The position numbers and the translations under genes are program-made. A DNA stretch of 42,057 nucleotides from SIG565 sp045656145 (GTDB taxonomy: Bacteria; Bacillota; Clostridia; Oscillospirales; Acutalibacteraceae), in contig JAZOQP010000027.1 of NCBI GenBank assembly GCA_045656145.1, forward strand, positions 1 to 42,057. The letters are read 5' to 3'. The notes below the pieces were generated by a model, which was not told where the DNA came from, made no database searches, and worked only from the letters and a program-made list of their open reading frames with translations. Shown here piece by piece: positions 1-8,015 of this stretch; the first letter of the stretch is position 1; each line of letters begins with the position of its first letter.

Positions 1-67
1 CAACAGGGCTCGAACCTGTGACCCTCTGCTTGTAAGGCAGATGCTCTCCCAGCTGAGCTATGCTCCC
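1..67 (-). tRNA. tRNA-Val (UAC), 3' end cut by window edge
   Basis: Read on the minus strand, this begins with the acceptor strand GGGAGCA, has a normal D-arm with AGCTGGGAGAGC, an anticodon loop CTTACAA (anticodon UAC, valine), and a T-arm with GGTTCGAGCC. The last acceptor bases and any CCA fall beyond position 1, so the gene is partial. A good promoter lies about 60 bp upstream. The neighbouring gene on the same strand is hslO, which ends at 171. Confidence 0.93.
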
Positions 68-123
68 ACATCTGTGCCACGCTGGCTGATTGTTGCTGCT
101 GCAACTCACCGGCGACAAGCAAT

Positions 124-152
124 ATATTACCACAATGAAACAGTTTTGTCAA
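124..152 (-). promoter_or_regulatory. sigma-A promoter for tRNA-Val
   Basis: On the minus strand there is TTGACA (147-152), a 17-base spacer ending in TGG, and TAATAT (124-129). The consensus -35 and TG-extended -10 point to strong expression of the tRNA. It sits just past the end of hslO, whose stop is preceded by a T-rich tract but no clear hairpin. Confidence 0.75.
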
Positions 153-170
153 CACTTTTTTTCAACTTTT

Positions 171-1043
171 TTAATTTTTTTCTAGCGCTTTTAATTCCGC
201 CTTGGTAAATACATATTTCTTATCGCAAAAATGGCACTGAATTTCGGCCTCTTCCATCTCTTCCGCCATTAAGCTGAGTTCTTTTTTACCCATACTTAAA
301 AGTGCCTTTTCGATACGCTGTTTGCTACAATTACATTTATATTCCACATCCTGCTCATATAGCACTTCAACCTCGAAGTTTTTAAGAGCGCGGCGGATTA
401 TATCCTCGGGAGTTAATCCTTCGCTTAACATTCCTGTTACCGAGGCAATATCTTTAATGCCATCCTCAAGCTTTTTAATAGTTTCTTCTTCGGCAGCAGG
501 AAGCAACTGAATAATATATCCCCCCGCTTTTTTAACGCTTAAATCAGGGCTTACCAAAACACCTAATGCGCAAACGGTTGGGGTTTGCTCACTTAAGGCA
601 TAATAAGCGGTTATATCCTCGGCAATTTCGCCTGAGATTAAGGGGGTCATACCATTATAAGGCTCTTTTAATCCTAAATCCTTTAATACATAGATGTTTC
701 CGTTTTTGCCAACGGCACCGCCAACATCGAGTTTTCCCTTTTCATTTAAAGGCAACTCAACAACAGGGTTAGTTACATAACCCCTAACATCGCCGTTAAA
801 ATCGGCGGCACATATAATAGAGCCAATAGGTCCGCCGCCCGAAATACGAACGGTAATGCTATTATCATTACCCTTTAGCATATTTCCCATCATAGAAGTA
901 GCGGTTAAAAGTCTGCCTAAAGCGGCAGTTACAACAGCCGAGGTTTTATGATACTGCTCGGCCTTTGCGCATATATCGGTTGAATCAACGGCAGTTGCCA
1001 TAACCTGACCGTTACTTGTTATACATCTGATTAATTTACCCAT
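171..1043 (-). CDS. hslO: Hsp33 redox-regulated chaperone
   Basis: This 290-aa protein has the whole length and layout of Hsp33, a cytosolic holdase chaperone switched on by oxidation when its zinc is released. The four zinc-binding cysteines are present near the C-terminus as CNC (residues 237-239) and CHFC (270-273), with the flexible linker helix before them. The N-terminal core contains SGGGPIGSI and GGAVGKNG, typical of the family. The ATG is preceded by AGAAAGG, which overlaps the end of the upstream methyltransferase gene; the two are only 2 bases apart and are probably co-transcribed from the promoter at 1812-1840. Family identity is secure. Confidence 0.96.
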   Translation of the reverse strand: MGKLIRCITSNGQVMATAVDSTDICAKAEQYHKTSAVVTAALGRLLTATSMMGNMLKGNDNSITVRISGGGPIGSIICAADFNGDVRGYVTNPVVELPLNEKGKLDVGGAVGKNGNIYVLKDLGLKEPYNGMTPLISGEIAEDITAYYALSEQTPTVCALGVLVSPDLSVKKAGGYIIQLLPAAEEETIKKLEDGIKDIASVTGMLSEGLTPEDIIRRALKNFEVEVLYEQDVEYKCNCSKQRIEKALLSMGKKELSLMAEEMEEAEIQCHFCDKKYVFTKAELKALEKN

Positions 1044-1045
1044 TT

Positions 1046-1783
1046 TTATACCTTTCTAGTTACAAAAACTTTTCGCTCGGTTTTATCACTCGGAGCCTTA
1101 AAACTACATTCCTCAAATATTTCAACAATCTCAAGGTTTGCCTTTTCTAAAACCTTAGAAAGTTCATCATCGCTATAAACTCTCTCGCAAAAGGTTTCGC
1201 TATATCTATTATAATTTTCTCCGTTTTTTTGAAAGAAATCAAGGTTTATTTTGGTTTCGTTTCTTTTCTCTTTAAACTCATTTTGCCAAACGCAAAAAAC
1301 ATCTTCATTTTCTAAAACAAATGTGTTATTCCCTAAAACCTCGCGGTGTTTATAAAGGGTGTTAACATCGAAAATAAAGAGTGCATCCTTTTCCATAAAA
1401 AGTGAAATTCTCGAAATTGATTTTGAAAGTTCCTTATAATCGGTTATATGATTTAGGCTATCAAGCATACAAACAGCGCCATCAACCGTTCCATACAAAT
1501 CAAGTTCGGATAAAGAAGAATTAATAAACAAAATATCAAGATTTTCTTCATATTTTTTCTCGTTTGCAATGCTTAGCATATCGCTCGAAATATCGGCGCC
1601 TATAACGCTTATCCCCTTTTTTGCAAACTCAATTGAAAAAGACCCCGTGCCACAGGCGGCATCCAAAAGAAGAGAGGGCATTTTACCATATTTTTTGAAA
1701 AGGCGGCAGATATAATCGGTTCTTTTTTTATATTCTACATTCTCTGTAAAATCATCATAAAACGCTGCAAATGAACTATACAT
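1046..1783 (-). CDS. class I SAM-dependent methyltransferase
   Basis: This 245-aa cytosolic protein has the Rossmann motif I LLDAACGTGSFSIEFA near residue 40, then GADIS (motif II, acidic ribose-binding residue) and VCMLDSLNHI (motif IV/post-I region). It belongs to the broad Methyltransf_25/UbiE-like group; the substrate cannot be told from sequence. I chose the ATG at 1783 because AAGGAGG lies 7 bases upstream. An in-frame extension to 1876 would run through the promoter and the terminator of the next gene, so it is not used. It is the first gene of a two-gene unit with hslO, which might suggest a stress-linked role, but that is only context. Confidence 0.85.
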   Translation of the reverse strand: MYSSFAAFYDDFTENVEYKKRTDYICRLFKKYGKMPSLLLDAACGTGSFSIEFAKKGISVIGADISSDMLSIANEKKYEENLDILFINSSLSELDLYGTVDGAVCMLDSLNHITDYKELSKSISRISLFMEKDALFIFDVNTLYKHREVLGNNTFVLENEDVFCVWQNEFKEKRNETKINLDFFQKNGENYNRYSETFCERVYSDDELSKVLEKANLEIVEIFEECSFKAPSDKTERKVFVTRKV

Positions 1784-1811
1784 ATATTTACCTCCTTTTT
1801 TAATCTTAACT

Positions 1812-1840
1812 ATTTTAACATTATACTTTAATAAAGTCAA
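1812..1840 (-). promoter_or_regulatory. promoter of the methyltransferase-hslO unit
   Basis: On the minus strand: TTGACT (1835-1840), exactly 17 bases, then TAAAAT (1812-1817). It lies between the terminator at 1849-1875 and the ribosome-binding site AAGGAGG, which fits a leader of about 20 bases. Confidence 0.7.
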
Positions 1841-1848
1841 ATAAAAAG

Positions 1849-1875
1849 TGGGTTGCAGCAAAATGCCGCAACCCA
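1849..1875 (-). terminator. Rho-independent terminator after the first GH3 gene
   Basis: The arms TGGGTTGC and GCAACCCA form an 8-bp stem with a loop that can pair further (GC/GC). On the minus strand it is followed by CTTTTTATTT. It starts about 10 bases after the GH3 stop codon and insulates the downstream methyltransferase promoter. Confidence 0.8.
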
Positions 1876-1885
1876 AAATTTTAAA

Positions 1886-3529
1886 TTAATAATTAACTTC
1901 CATTCCATCAGGAATAAGTTTAAAGGGATGAATTCCCTTAAATTCTTTCTTGCCAAAGAGAGCCTGAATGAATGAACGCTGTGTAGCTTCATATTCATTA
2001 TATATATTAATGAAGCAATCATAACCCTCGAAATAGTCAAAATAGAGATACGGAGAGTTAATGCTAACGCCAATTCTTCTGCCCTTCATTCCTGCCATGG
2101 TTACACGATATAAGGTCTTAAAGGTTTCGCCTCTAAATCCTGCCATACCCCAATCTCTTGCATCGGCAACATAAAGGATAATATCGGAATTAGCGCTTAA
2201 ATTCTGAGGATCAGGTGGATCTCCAACACCTATCTGCTTAGCAACCTTCTTAACACCCTGCTTATAGAGTTCATCTACCATAATATCAAGGTCATCAAAC
2301 ATGCTCTTTCTATCGCCAACATAAACTATGGTTACGCGCTCTGCTCTTTCGGGAGTGAGTGGTAACATATTTTTCTCATCACATACAAGCGACATGCCGT
2401 TATCAATAATAGCATGATTTACTTCTGCCGAAGCCGCTAATACGGCTGCCTTATCAACAGGCTCAACGGGATTTTCGAAAAGGCCTACCTTTTCCTTCAT
2501 ATCAAGAACGCGCTGACAAGCATCGTCCACACGGCTCTCAGGAATATAACCTTCTAAAACAGCCTTTTCAACCGCATTAATATAGTTTCTGCCTGCGCCT
2601 AAGATAACATCGCAGCCTGCCTTTAGTGATTCAACACAAAGGGTGTCAATATCGCCGCCATATAGACCGAGTGAGCCTTCCATAGCGATACCATCGGTAA
2701 TAACAACGCCCTTAAAGTTCATTTCGCCCTTAAGTAAATCGGTTACAATTTTATCCGATACAACCGCAGGTAAATATGTACCATTAATTTTTCTATTATC
2801 AACTGCAGGGAAACTCTGATGGCCTATCATTACAGACATAACGCCATCATCAAATACCTCTTGGAAAACTCTGCCTTGACGCTTAAACCAATCTTCTTTT
2901 GAAAGGCGCATCATAGACTGAGAAACGTGAGGATCTCTATACTCAAGCTCATCATCGCCCGGGAAATGCTTAGCGGTTGCAACAACATTATGAGCCTGAA
3001 TACCATTATTCTGAGCCTTTGCAAGCTCTATAACAACATCAGGATTGTCTGAAAATTTTCTATAAAGGCTAATGGAGGAATTGCGGTTAGGAAGATCCTC
3101 TTCAGGTCCCCACATCCAACGAGCACCAGCACATTTTAACTCTCTTGCCTTACATTCGCCCATCTTATAGGAAAGTTCAGCAGAGCCTGTAGCACCAATC
3201 ATAGGAAGGTCCATAGCCGGCGATAAATCTGAAAAAGCAAATTTAAGGCCCGCAGCATTATCCATACATCCAATTACAGGGATTTTTTGATCCTTAGTTA
3301 CATTTTGCATAAATTCAAGTGTTGCTTCGGAATTAAGCTTAACATTGGTTGTAACGTTGCCCATATTGATTAAGGACATATCAAGAGCGCCCCAAATCCA
3401 AACACCGCCAACAAGATTAAAATAATCTCTATCCTCAGCATAAAGAGCCTGATATGTGTCAGAACGGAAAACAACGGTCTGACCGATTTTTTCTCTGAGA
3501 GTTAACTCAGATAAAGCAGGTTTTTTCAT
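1886..3529 (-). CDS. glycoside hydrolase family 3, NagZ-type (paralogue A)
   Basis: This 547-aa protein has the GH3 N-terminal TIM-barrel with the NagZ-type signature AKHFPGDD (residues 186-193), a histidine at 201 in the loop RDPH (general acid dyad region; most NagZ have DSH), and the nucleophile Asp279 in VVITDG. The family cleaves beta-N-acetylhexosaminyl links, for example in cell-wall or glycan fragments. About 200 further residues form the second domain. No signal peptide is seen, so it should act in the cytoplasm. The first 17 residues are identical to paralogue B at 3633-5288, and residue numbering aligns without gaps through the catalytic region. It has its own promoter and a 5' hairpin. 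The DSH-to-DPH change may tune or weaken activity. Confidence 0.88.
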   Translation of the reverse strand: MKKPALSELTLREKIGQTVVFRSDTYQALYAEDRDYFNLVGGVWIWGALDMSLINMGNVTTNVKLNSEATLEFMQNVTKDQKIPVIGCMDNAAGLKFAFSDLSPAMDLPMIGATGSAELSYKMGECKARELKCAGARWMWGPEEDLPNRNSSISLYRKFSDNPDVVIELAKAQNNGIQAHNVVATAKHFPGDDELEYRDPHVSQSMMRLSKEDWFKRQGRVFQEVFDDGVMSVMIGHQSFPAVDNRKINGTYLPAVVSDKIVTDLLKGEMNFKGVVITDGIAMEGSLGLYGGDIDTLCVESLKAGCDVILGAGRNYINAVEKAVLEGYIPESRVDDACQRVLDMKEKVGLFENPVEPVDKAAVLAASAEVNHAIIDNGMSLVCDEKNMLPLTPERAERVTIVYVGDRKSMFDDLDIMVDELYKQGVKKVAKQIGVGDPPDPQNLSANSDIILYVADARDWGMAGFRGETFKTLYRVTMAGMKGRRIGVSINSPYLYFDYFEGYDCFINIYNEYEATQRSFIQALFGKKEFKGIHPFKLIPDGMEVNY

Positions 3530-3558
3530 TATTTTATTCCCTCATTTACAGAAAAATT

Positions 3559-3592
3559 GGCGGACTGTTTTTTGCTTTTTCAACAGTCCGCC
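3559..3592 (-). terminator. hairpin at the 5' end of the GH3-A leader
   Basis: The arms GGCGGACTGTT and AACAGTCCGCC give an 11-bp perfect stem. On the minus strand it is followed by AATTTTTC, so it looks like an intrinsic terminator. The promoter at 3596-3624 would start RNA only a few bases before it, so it may equally be a 5' protective stem or attenuator for GH3-A. The same hairpin precedes GH3-B. Confidence 0.7.
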
Positions 3593-3595
3593 TTC

Positions 3596-3624
3596 ATTAT
3601 CACATATTAGATTTTAAAAGTCAA
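3596..3624 (-). promoter_or_regulatory. promoter of GH3 paralogue A
   Basis: On the minus strand: TTGACT (3619-3624), 17 bases ending in TGT, then GATAAT (3596-3601). The start of transcription would be near 3588, right at the hairpin. The paralogue B promoter is identical except for one spacer base. Confidence 0.75.
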
Positions 3625-3632
3625 TACTTTTA

Positions 3633-5288
3633 TTAATCAAAATTGATTTCATAGCCCTTTGGAATTAATCTGAACGGATGACCGCCCTCAAAGGGGAGCT
3701 CACCGTAAAGCGCCTTAATAGCATTGCGCTGGGTAACTTCGGTATAGTTATAAGCATGAACAACGCAATCAAAGGTTGTATAATAATCATAATAAACATG
3801 AGGAGAACCAAGGTTTAAAACAATGCGCTTACCAATTTGGTCGCCTGCAGTTACGCGATACATTGTTTTATAAATTTCGCCCTGGAATCCTGAGCTTCCC
3901 CACGGCTTATTAAGGCCGATATAAGGAACATAAAGCATAATATCGAATCCAAGTGGAAGTGTGCTTGGTTCCGGTTCATCATGAAGGGCGATTTGACGAT
4001 GAATCTTCTCAACACCGTGTTTGCGCAACTCATCCTCCATAATTTCAAGAGAATTATAAACATCCTCTGCAGTTCCTTGATAGATAATGCAAACACTCTT
4101 AACCTTATCCTTATTAAGAGGTAACATATTTCTTTTATCCGATACAAGAGATACTGCTTTAGCTGCTATTTTCTCATTAACAGCTTTGGTTTCGGCTAGG
4201 CACTTAGCCTGGTCCATAACCTCAAGCGGTTCTTCAAACATACCGAGTTTTTCCTTCATATCAAGAACACGCTGACAAGCATCATCAATACGGCTCTCGG
4301 AAATTTCGCCCGATAAAACAGCCTTTTCAATACAATCAATAAAGTTAGGAGCAACACCTAAGATAACATCGTTACCTGCCTTAACGGTTTCTATCATAAC
4401 CTTATCCCAATCCTTATCGAACATAGCAAGCAAGCTCTCCATTTCGATAGCATCGGTAATAACAACACCCTTAAAGCCCATTTCTCCTTTAAGTAAATCG
4501 GTTATAATTTTCTTTGAGATGGTCGCAGGTAAATATCTATCGCCAATCATTGTTCTGTCATATGCAGGGAATGCCTGATGACCAACCATTACCGAATAAA
4601 CTCCACCATCGATAACCTCTTGGAAAACTCTACCCTGATGTTCCCACCAATCCTTCTTATTAAGGCGCATAACCGATTCAGCAGTATGAGAATCGCGATA
4701 TTCAAGACCATCATCGCCCGGAAAATGCTTAGAAGTAGCGGCAACCCTAGCATCCTGAATACCATTATTTTGAGCAATAGAAAGTCTTGCAACAAGATCC
4801 TGATCATCCGAGAATTTTCTACCAATGGAAATAGCGGATAGACGAGAAGCCATATCCTGTTCCGGTCCCCAAATCCATTTGGCACCGCCGCACTTTAATT
4901 CATTGGCCTTTACTCTACCCATTTCGTAAGAAAGCTCTTCACTACCTGTGGCACCGATTGTAACGGGGTCCATAGTCATACTCATATCATAAAACTGACC
5001 ATAAATACCGTTTGTTGCATCCATTGCGGCAATGGGCGGAATTTTACATTTTTCGGTTAAAGTTTTCATAAACTCCCAGTTATCATGCGCCGATACTTTT
5101 TTGCCTGAAGTTTCGTTGCTCATATTAACAACGCGCATATCAAGGCCACCGATAACCCAAATGCTACCAACAAGTGATAAATCATCTGCATTATTTAACA
5201 TTTTATCCTGAACAACAGTTGAGCGATAGTTAGCCATCTGGCCAATTTTTTCTCTGAGAGTTAGTTCAGATAAAGCAGGTTTTTTCAT
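3633..5288 (-). CDS. glycoside hydrolase family 3, NagZ-type (paralogue B)
   Basis: This 551-aa paralogue of the gene at 1886-3529 shows SKHFPGDD (186-193), the canonical DSH with His201, and the nucleophile Asp279 in VVITDA, so it keeps the full NagZ-type catalytic set. The predicted role is cytosolic removal of terminal beta-N-acetylhexosamine from imported or recycled glycans. There is no signal peptide. The N-terminus, promoter and leader hairpin match copy A, showing that the duplication included the regulatory region. Its leader has gained a 191-bp insertion (5358-5548). The gene ends 9 bases before the copy A promoter. Confidence 0.9.
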   Translation of the reverse strand: MKKPALSELTLREKIGQMANYRSTVVQDKMLNNADDLSLVGSIWVIGGLDMRVVNMSNETSGKKVSAHDNWEFMKTLTEKCKIPPIAAMDATNGIYGQFYDMSMTMDPVTIGATGSEELSYEMGRVKANELKCGGAKWIWGPEQDMASRLSAISIGRKFSDDQDLVARLSIAQNNGIQDARVAATSKHFPGDDGLEYRDSHTAESVMRLNKKDWWEHQGRVFQEVIDGGVYSVMVGHQAFPAYDRTMIGDRYLPATISKKIITDLLKGEMGFKGVVITDAIEMESLLAMFDKDWDKVMIETVKAGNDVILGVAPNFIDCIEKAVLSGEISESRIDDACQRVLDMKEKLGMFEEPLEVMDQAKCLAETKAVNEKIAAKAVSLVSDKRNMLPLNKDKVKSVCIIYQGTAEDVYNSLEIMEDELRKHGVEKIHRQIALHDEPEPSTLPLGFDIMLYVPYIGLNKPWGSSGFQGEIYKTMYRVTAGDQIGKRIVLNLGSPHVYYDYYTTFDCVVHAYNYTEVTQRNAIKALYGELPFEGGHPFRLIPKGYEINFD

Positions 5289-5319
5289 TAATTTCTTCCC
5301 TCATTTATCAAATAAATTA

Positions 5320-5348
5320 GCGGACTGTTTTAACTCTTAACAGTCCGC
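5320..5348 (-). terminator. leader hairpin of GH3-B
   Basis: The arms GCGGACTGTT and AACAGTCCGC (10 bp) are the counterpart of the hairpin at 3559-3592. It lies 32 bases before the GH3-B start codon, so a transcript reading into GH3-B must pass it. It could act as attenuator, as 5' stabiliser, or as terminator for read-through from ftsH. Confidence 0.6.
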
Positions 5349-5357
5349 CTTCATTAT

Positions 5358-5548
5358 AATGGAATAGGTTAGGCGAAATAATTCTATTTCGCCACAAAAT
5401 CTTTGATTTTGCGACAAATTTTATTTAAAAATTTGTCCTTTCCATTGCAATGAATGCAGCGCAAAACTAAATATCATAATTTAATTTTGCCAAAGCCACC
5501 TTACAAGTGGCTTGCAGAAACGCTTTCAAAGCGTTTCTGCTAACTACA
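5358..5548. repeat. 191-bp multi-hairpin insertion with 8-bp target duplication
   Basis: The leader of paralogue A reads CAGTCCGCC-TTCATTAT-CACATATTAG. In paralogue B the same sequence is split by this segment, and TTCATTAT is present on both sides (5350-5357 and 5549-5556). The insert folds into two three-hairpin modules. The first is closed by AATGGAATAGG (5358-) against CCTTTCCATT (to 5446) and holds stems GGCGAAATA/TATTTCGCC, CAAAATC/GATTTTG and GACAAATTTT/AAAATTTGTC. The second is closed by AATGAATG (5449-5456) against CATTCATT (5547-5554) and holds a GCAAAA/TTTTGC stem, GCCAC/GTGGC, and the 13-bp palindrome starting GCAGAAACGCTTT. It has no ORF, so it is a non-autonomous element. Confidence 0.8.
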
Positions 5549-5551
5549 TTC

Positions 5552-5580
5552 ATTATCACATATTAGGTTTTAAAAGTCAA
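5552..5580 (-). promoter_or_regulatory. promoter of GH3 paralogue B
   Basis: On the minus strand: TTGACT (5575-5580), 17 bases, then GATAAT (5552-5557), the same as copy A apart from one spacer base. The inserted element begins just downstream of this -10, so it would be transcribed almost whole as a leader extension of about 190 bases. Confidence 0.72.
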
Positions 5581-5592
5581 TACTTTAGGGAG

Positions 5593-7443
5593 TTATTTTT
5601 CACTATTTTCTTCCATTAAAGCCTTGAATTCTTCGCCATCAATTTTTTCTTTTTGGAGAAGAATGGTGCCTAGTTTATAAAGCTTATCCATATTAGCCTT
5701 TAATATCTCTTCGCCCCTTGCATAAGCCTCGGTTATAATGCGCTTAACCTCGGAATCAATCTTAGCCGCAACCTCATTAGAGCAGTTATTGGTTTGACCA
5801 TAATCGCGACCCAAGAATACATCTTCATTTTTAGATGTATAAAGGATAGGACCAAGCTCCTTGCTCATACCGAATCTTACAACCATATCCTTAGCAATTT
5901 TGGTTGCTCTTTCGATATCATTGGAAGCGCCTGTTGAGATATCATCGCCTGTCAGACTCTCGGCAATTCTACCGCCGAGAAGCATAACAATTTCTTCTTC
6001 CATTTCCTTTTTATATTTCGTAAACTTATCTTCTCTGGGAAGTGAAACGGTAATTCCAAGCGCCATACCGCGCGGAATAATAGTAATGTGATGAATATCA
6101 TCCTGGGTTGGCAAGAAGTAGCCAAGAATAGCATGACCTGCTTCATGATAAGCGGTATTAAGCTTTTCCTTTTCGCTCATAACACGACTCTTCTTCTCGG
6201 TTCCTGCAATAACCTTTAAGGTTGCATCCTCAATATGAGCCTGAGTAATTGCTTTAAGGCCGTTTCTAGCCGCTAATAATGCCGCTTCATTAAGAAGATT
6301 TTCAAGGTCGGCTCCTGTAAAGCCTGCAGTTGATTTAGCGATGGTTTCGAGCGAAACATCGGGGCCTAGCGGCTTTGAACGGGAATGAACCTTTAAAATT
6401 TCTTCTCTACCCTTAACATCGGGGTAATTAACTGTTATCTGGCGGTCGAATCTACCGGGACGAAGCAATGCCTTATCCAAAATATCGGGGCGGTTGGTTG
6501 CCGCAATAATTATAACGCCTTCATTAGCACCGAAGCCGTCCATTTCAACGAGCAACTGATTTAGGGTTTGCTCTCTTTCATCATGACCGCCGCCAAGGCC
6601 TGCTCCACGCTGACGACCAACTGCATCGATTTCATCAATAAAGACAATAGCGGGTTGGTTTTTCTTTGCCTCTTCAAATAAATCACGAACACGCGAAGCA
6701 CCAACACCAACAAACATTTCAACGAAATCCGAACCCGAAATGCTAAAGAAAGGAACGCCTGCCTCACCTGCTACTGCGCGGGCAAGAAGAGTTTTACCTG
6801 TTCCAGGAGGGCCAACGAGCAATACTCCCTTGGGAATTCTGGCACCAAGTTCATTAAATTTGGTGGGATTTTTAAGGAATTCAACAATCTCTTCAAGCTC
6901 GGCTTTTTCTTCATCGGCACCCGCAACGTCAGCAAAGGTAGTTTTGCGCTTTTCGTTAGCCTTTTTATATTTGGCTTTTCCGAAATTAAGAGTTTTATCG
7001 GCGCCCATTCCGCCGCCCATTTTGCGCATAATGAAAAACCAGAAGAAAATTAAAAGGCCAAACATTATAATTGTGGGAAGTAAATCCATAATCCAGGATG
7101 CACCGCCGCCACTCTTATAATCATGTTTAATCATTAAAGCCTTGTTCTCGCGATTTTCTTCATTAATCTTTAAAACCGCCTCATTAACATCATTATAAAA
7201 TATGTTAGGATCGGCAACGGTATAGCGGTAGCGCTTGCCATCCTCACGCTTTACATACTGCAATTCGCCGCTATATAGATTTAACTGATATTCCGAAACC
7301 TCGTTATTAACTATCATATCAACGATTTCGTAATATTTTGTGCCTACGCGATCGGCTCCGCTGAAATTAACGGCAACTATTGCCGCTATGATAATAAGCG
7401 GTATGCCAATAAAAAGCAGCACATTTTTAAAATTCTTTTTCAT
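5593..7443 (-). CDS. ftsH: ATP-dependent zinc metalloprotease FtsH
   Basis: This 616-aa membrane-anchored AAA protease degrades misfolded membrane proteins and regulatory proteins. It has transmembrane segments at about residues 8-27 and 119-139 flanking an extracytoplasmic loop, Walker A GPPGTGKT (211-218), Walker B IVFIDEID (266-273), the second region of homology ATNRPDILDKALLRPGRFDR, and the zinc site HEAGH (433-437). It is the last gene of the rnj-to-ftsH operon, 21 bases after hpt, with AAAGGAAC before the ATG. The tilS-hpt-ftsH order is conserved in Firmicutes. No strong hairpin follows the stop, so read-through toward the GH3 region is possible. Confidence 0.98.
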   Translation of the reverse strand: MKKNFKNVLLFIGIPLIIIAAIVAVNFSGADRVGTKYYEIVDMIVNNEVSEYQLNLYSGELQYVKREDGKRYRYTVADPNIFYNDVNEAVLKINEENRENKALMIKHDYKSGGGASWIMDLLPTIIMFGLLIFFWFFIMRKMGGGMGADKTLNFGKAKYKKANEKRKTTFADVAGADEEKAELEEIVEFLKNPTKFNELGARIPKGVLLVGPPGTGKTLLARAVAGEAGVPFFSISGSDFVEMFVGVGASRVRDLFEEAKKNQPAIVFIDEIDAVGRQRGAGLGGGHDEREQTLNQLLVEMDGFGANEGVIIIAATNRPDILDKALLRPGRFDRQITVNYPDVKGREEILKVHSRSKPLGPDVSLETIAKSTAGFTGADLENLLNEAALLAARNGLKAITQAHIEDATLKVIAGTEKKSRVMSEKEKLNTAYHEAGHAILGYFLPTQDDIHHITIIPRGMALGITVSLPREDKFTKYKKEMEEEIVMLLGGRIAESLTGDDISTGASNDIERATKIAKDMVVRFGMSKELGPILYTSKNEDVFLGRDYGQTNNCSNEVAAKIDSEVKRIITEAYARGEEILKANMDKLYKLGTILLQKEKIDGEEFKALMEENSEK

Positions 7444-7464
7444 AAAACAGTTCCTTTCGGTCTA

Positions 7465-8004
7465 TTACTTTTCGTAAACTTCGGGTTTTAAAACTCCGAC
7501 ATATGGTAAATTGCGGTATTTCTCAGCATAATCAAGGCCATAACCAACAATAAATTCATTAGGCACGGTAGCGCCTACGTAATCGGCTGTAATATCACAT
7601 TTGCGGTTTGATGGCTTATCCAAAAATGCGCAGATTTTAAGGGAGTTAGCGCCACGACATTTAAGAATTTCGGTTATATGCTTAAGGGATAAACCGGAAT
7701 CGAGAATATCCTCAACAATCAAAACATCATAACCCTCAACATTTATATCAAGGTCTTTTTTAAACTGAACAACGCCTGAAGACTGGGTTGAATTTTGATA
7801 GGATGATACTGCCATAAAATCAATAACACATTCGCACTTGATTTCGCGCATAATATCAGCCATAAAAACAACCGCACCCTTTAAAACGCTTACGAGCAAA
7901 AGTTTTTTGCCTTCATAATCCTTGGTTATTTCTTTGCCAAGTCTTACGCAAATTTCTTTAATTTCTTCTTTTGATAATAAAATCTCTTTAACATCTCTAT
8001 CCAT
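7465..8004 (-). CDS. hpt: hypoxanthine phosphoribosyltransferase
   Basis: This 179-aa cytosolic enzyme of purine salvage makes IMP or GMP from hypoxanthine or guanine and PRPP. The PRPP-binding motif VLIVEDILDSGLSL is near residues 93-106, the LLVSVLKGAVVFMADI loop is near the N-terminus, and the YVGATVPNEFIVGYGLDYAEKYRNLPYVG region is typical of HPRT C-termini. The length matches the family. It starts 11 bases after tilS, with AGGGG upstream of the ATG, between tilS and ftsH in the usual order. Confidence 0.97.
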   Translation of the reverse strand: MDRDVKEILLSKEEIKEICVRLGKEITKDYEGKKLLLVSVLKGAVVFMADIMREIKCECVIDFMAVSSYQNSTQSSGVVQFKKDLDINVEGYDVLIVEDILDSGLSLKHITEILKCRGANSLKICAFLDKPSNRKCDITADYVGATVPNEFIVGYGLDYAEKYRNLPYVGVLKPEVYEK

Positions 8005-8015
8005 ATTATAATCCC

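Noticed and set aside
1784..1876. N-terminal extension of the methyltransferase
   Set aside because: It would include the promoter and part of a terminator; the ATG at 1783 has an AAGGAGG site.
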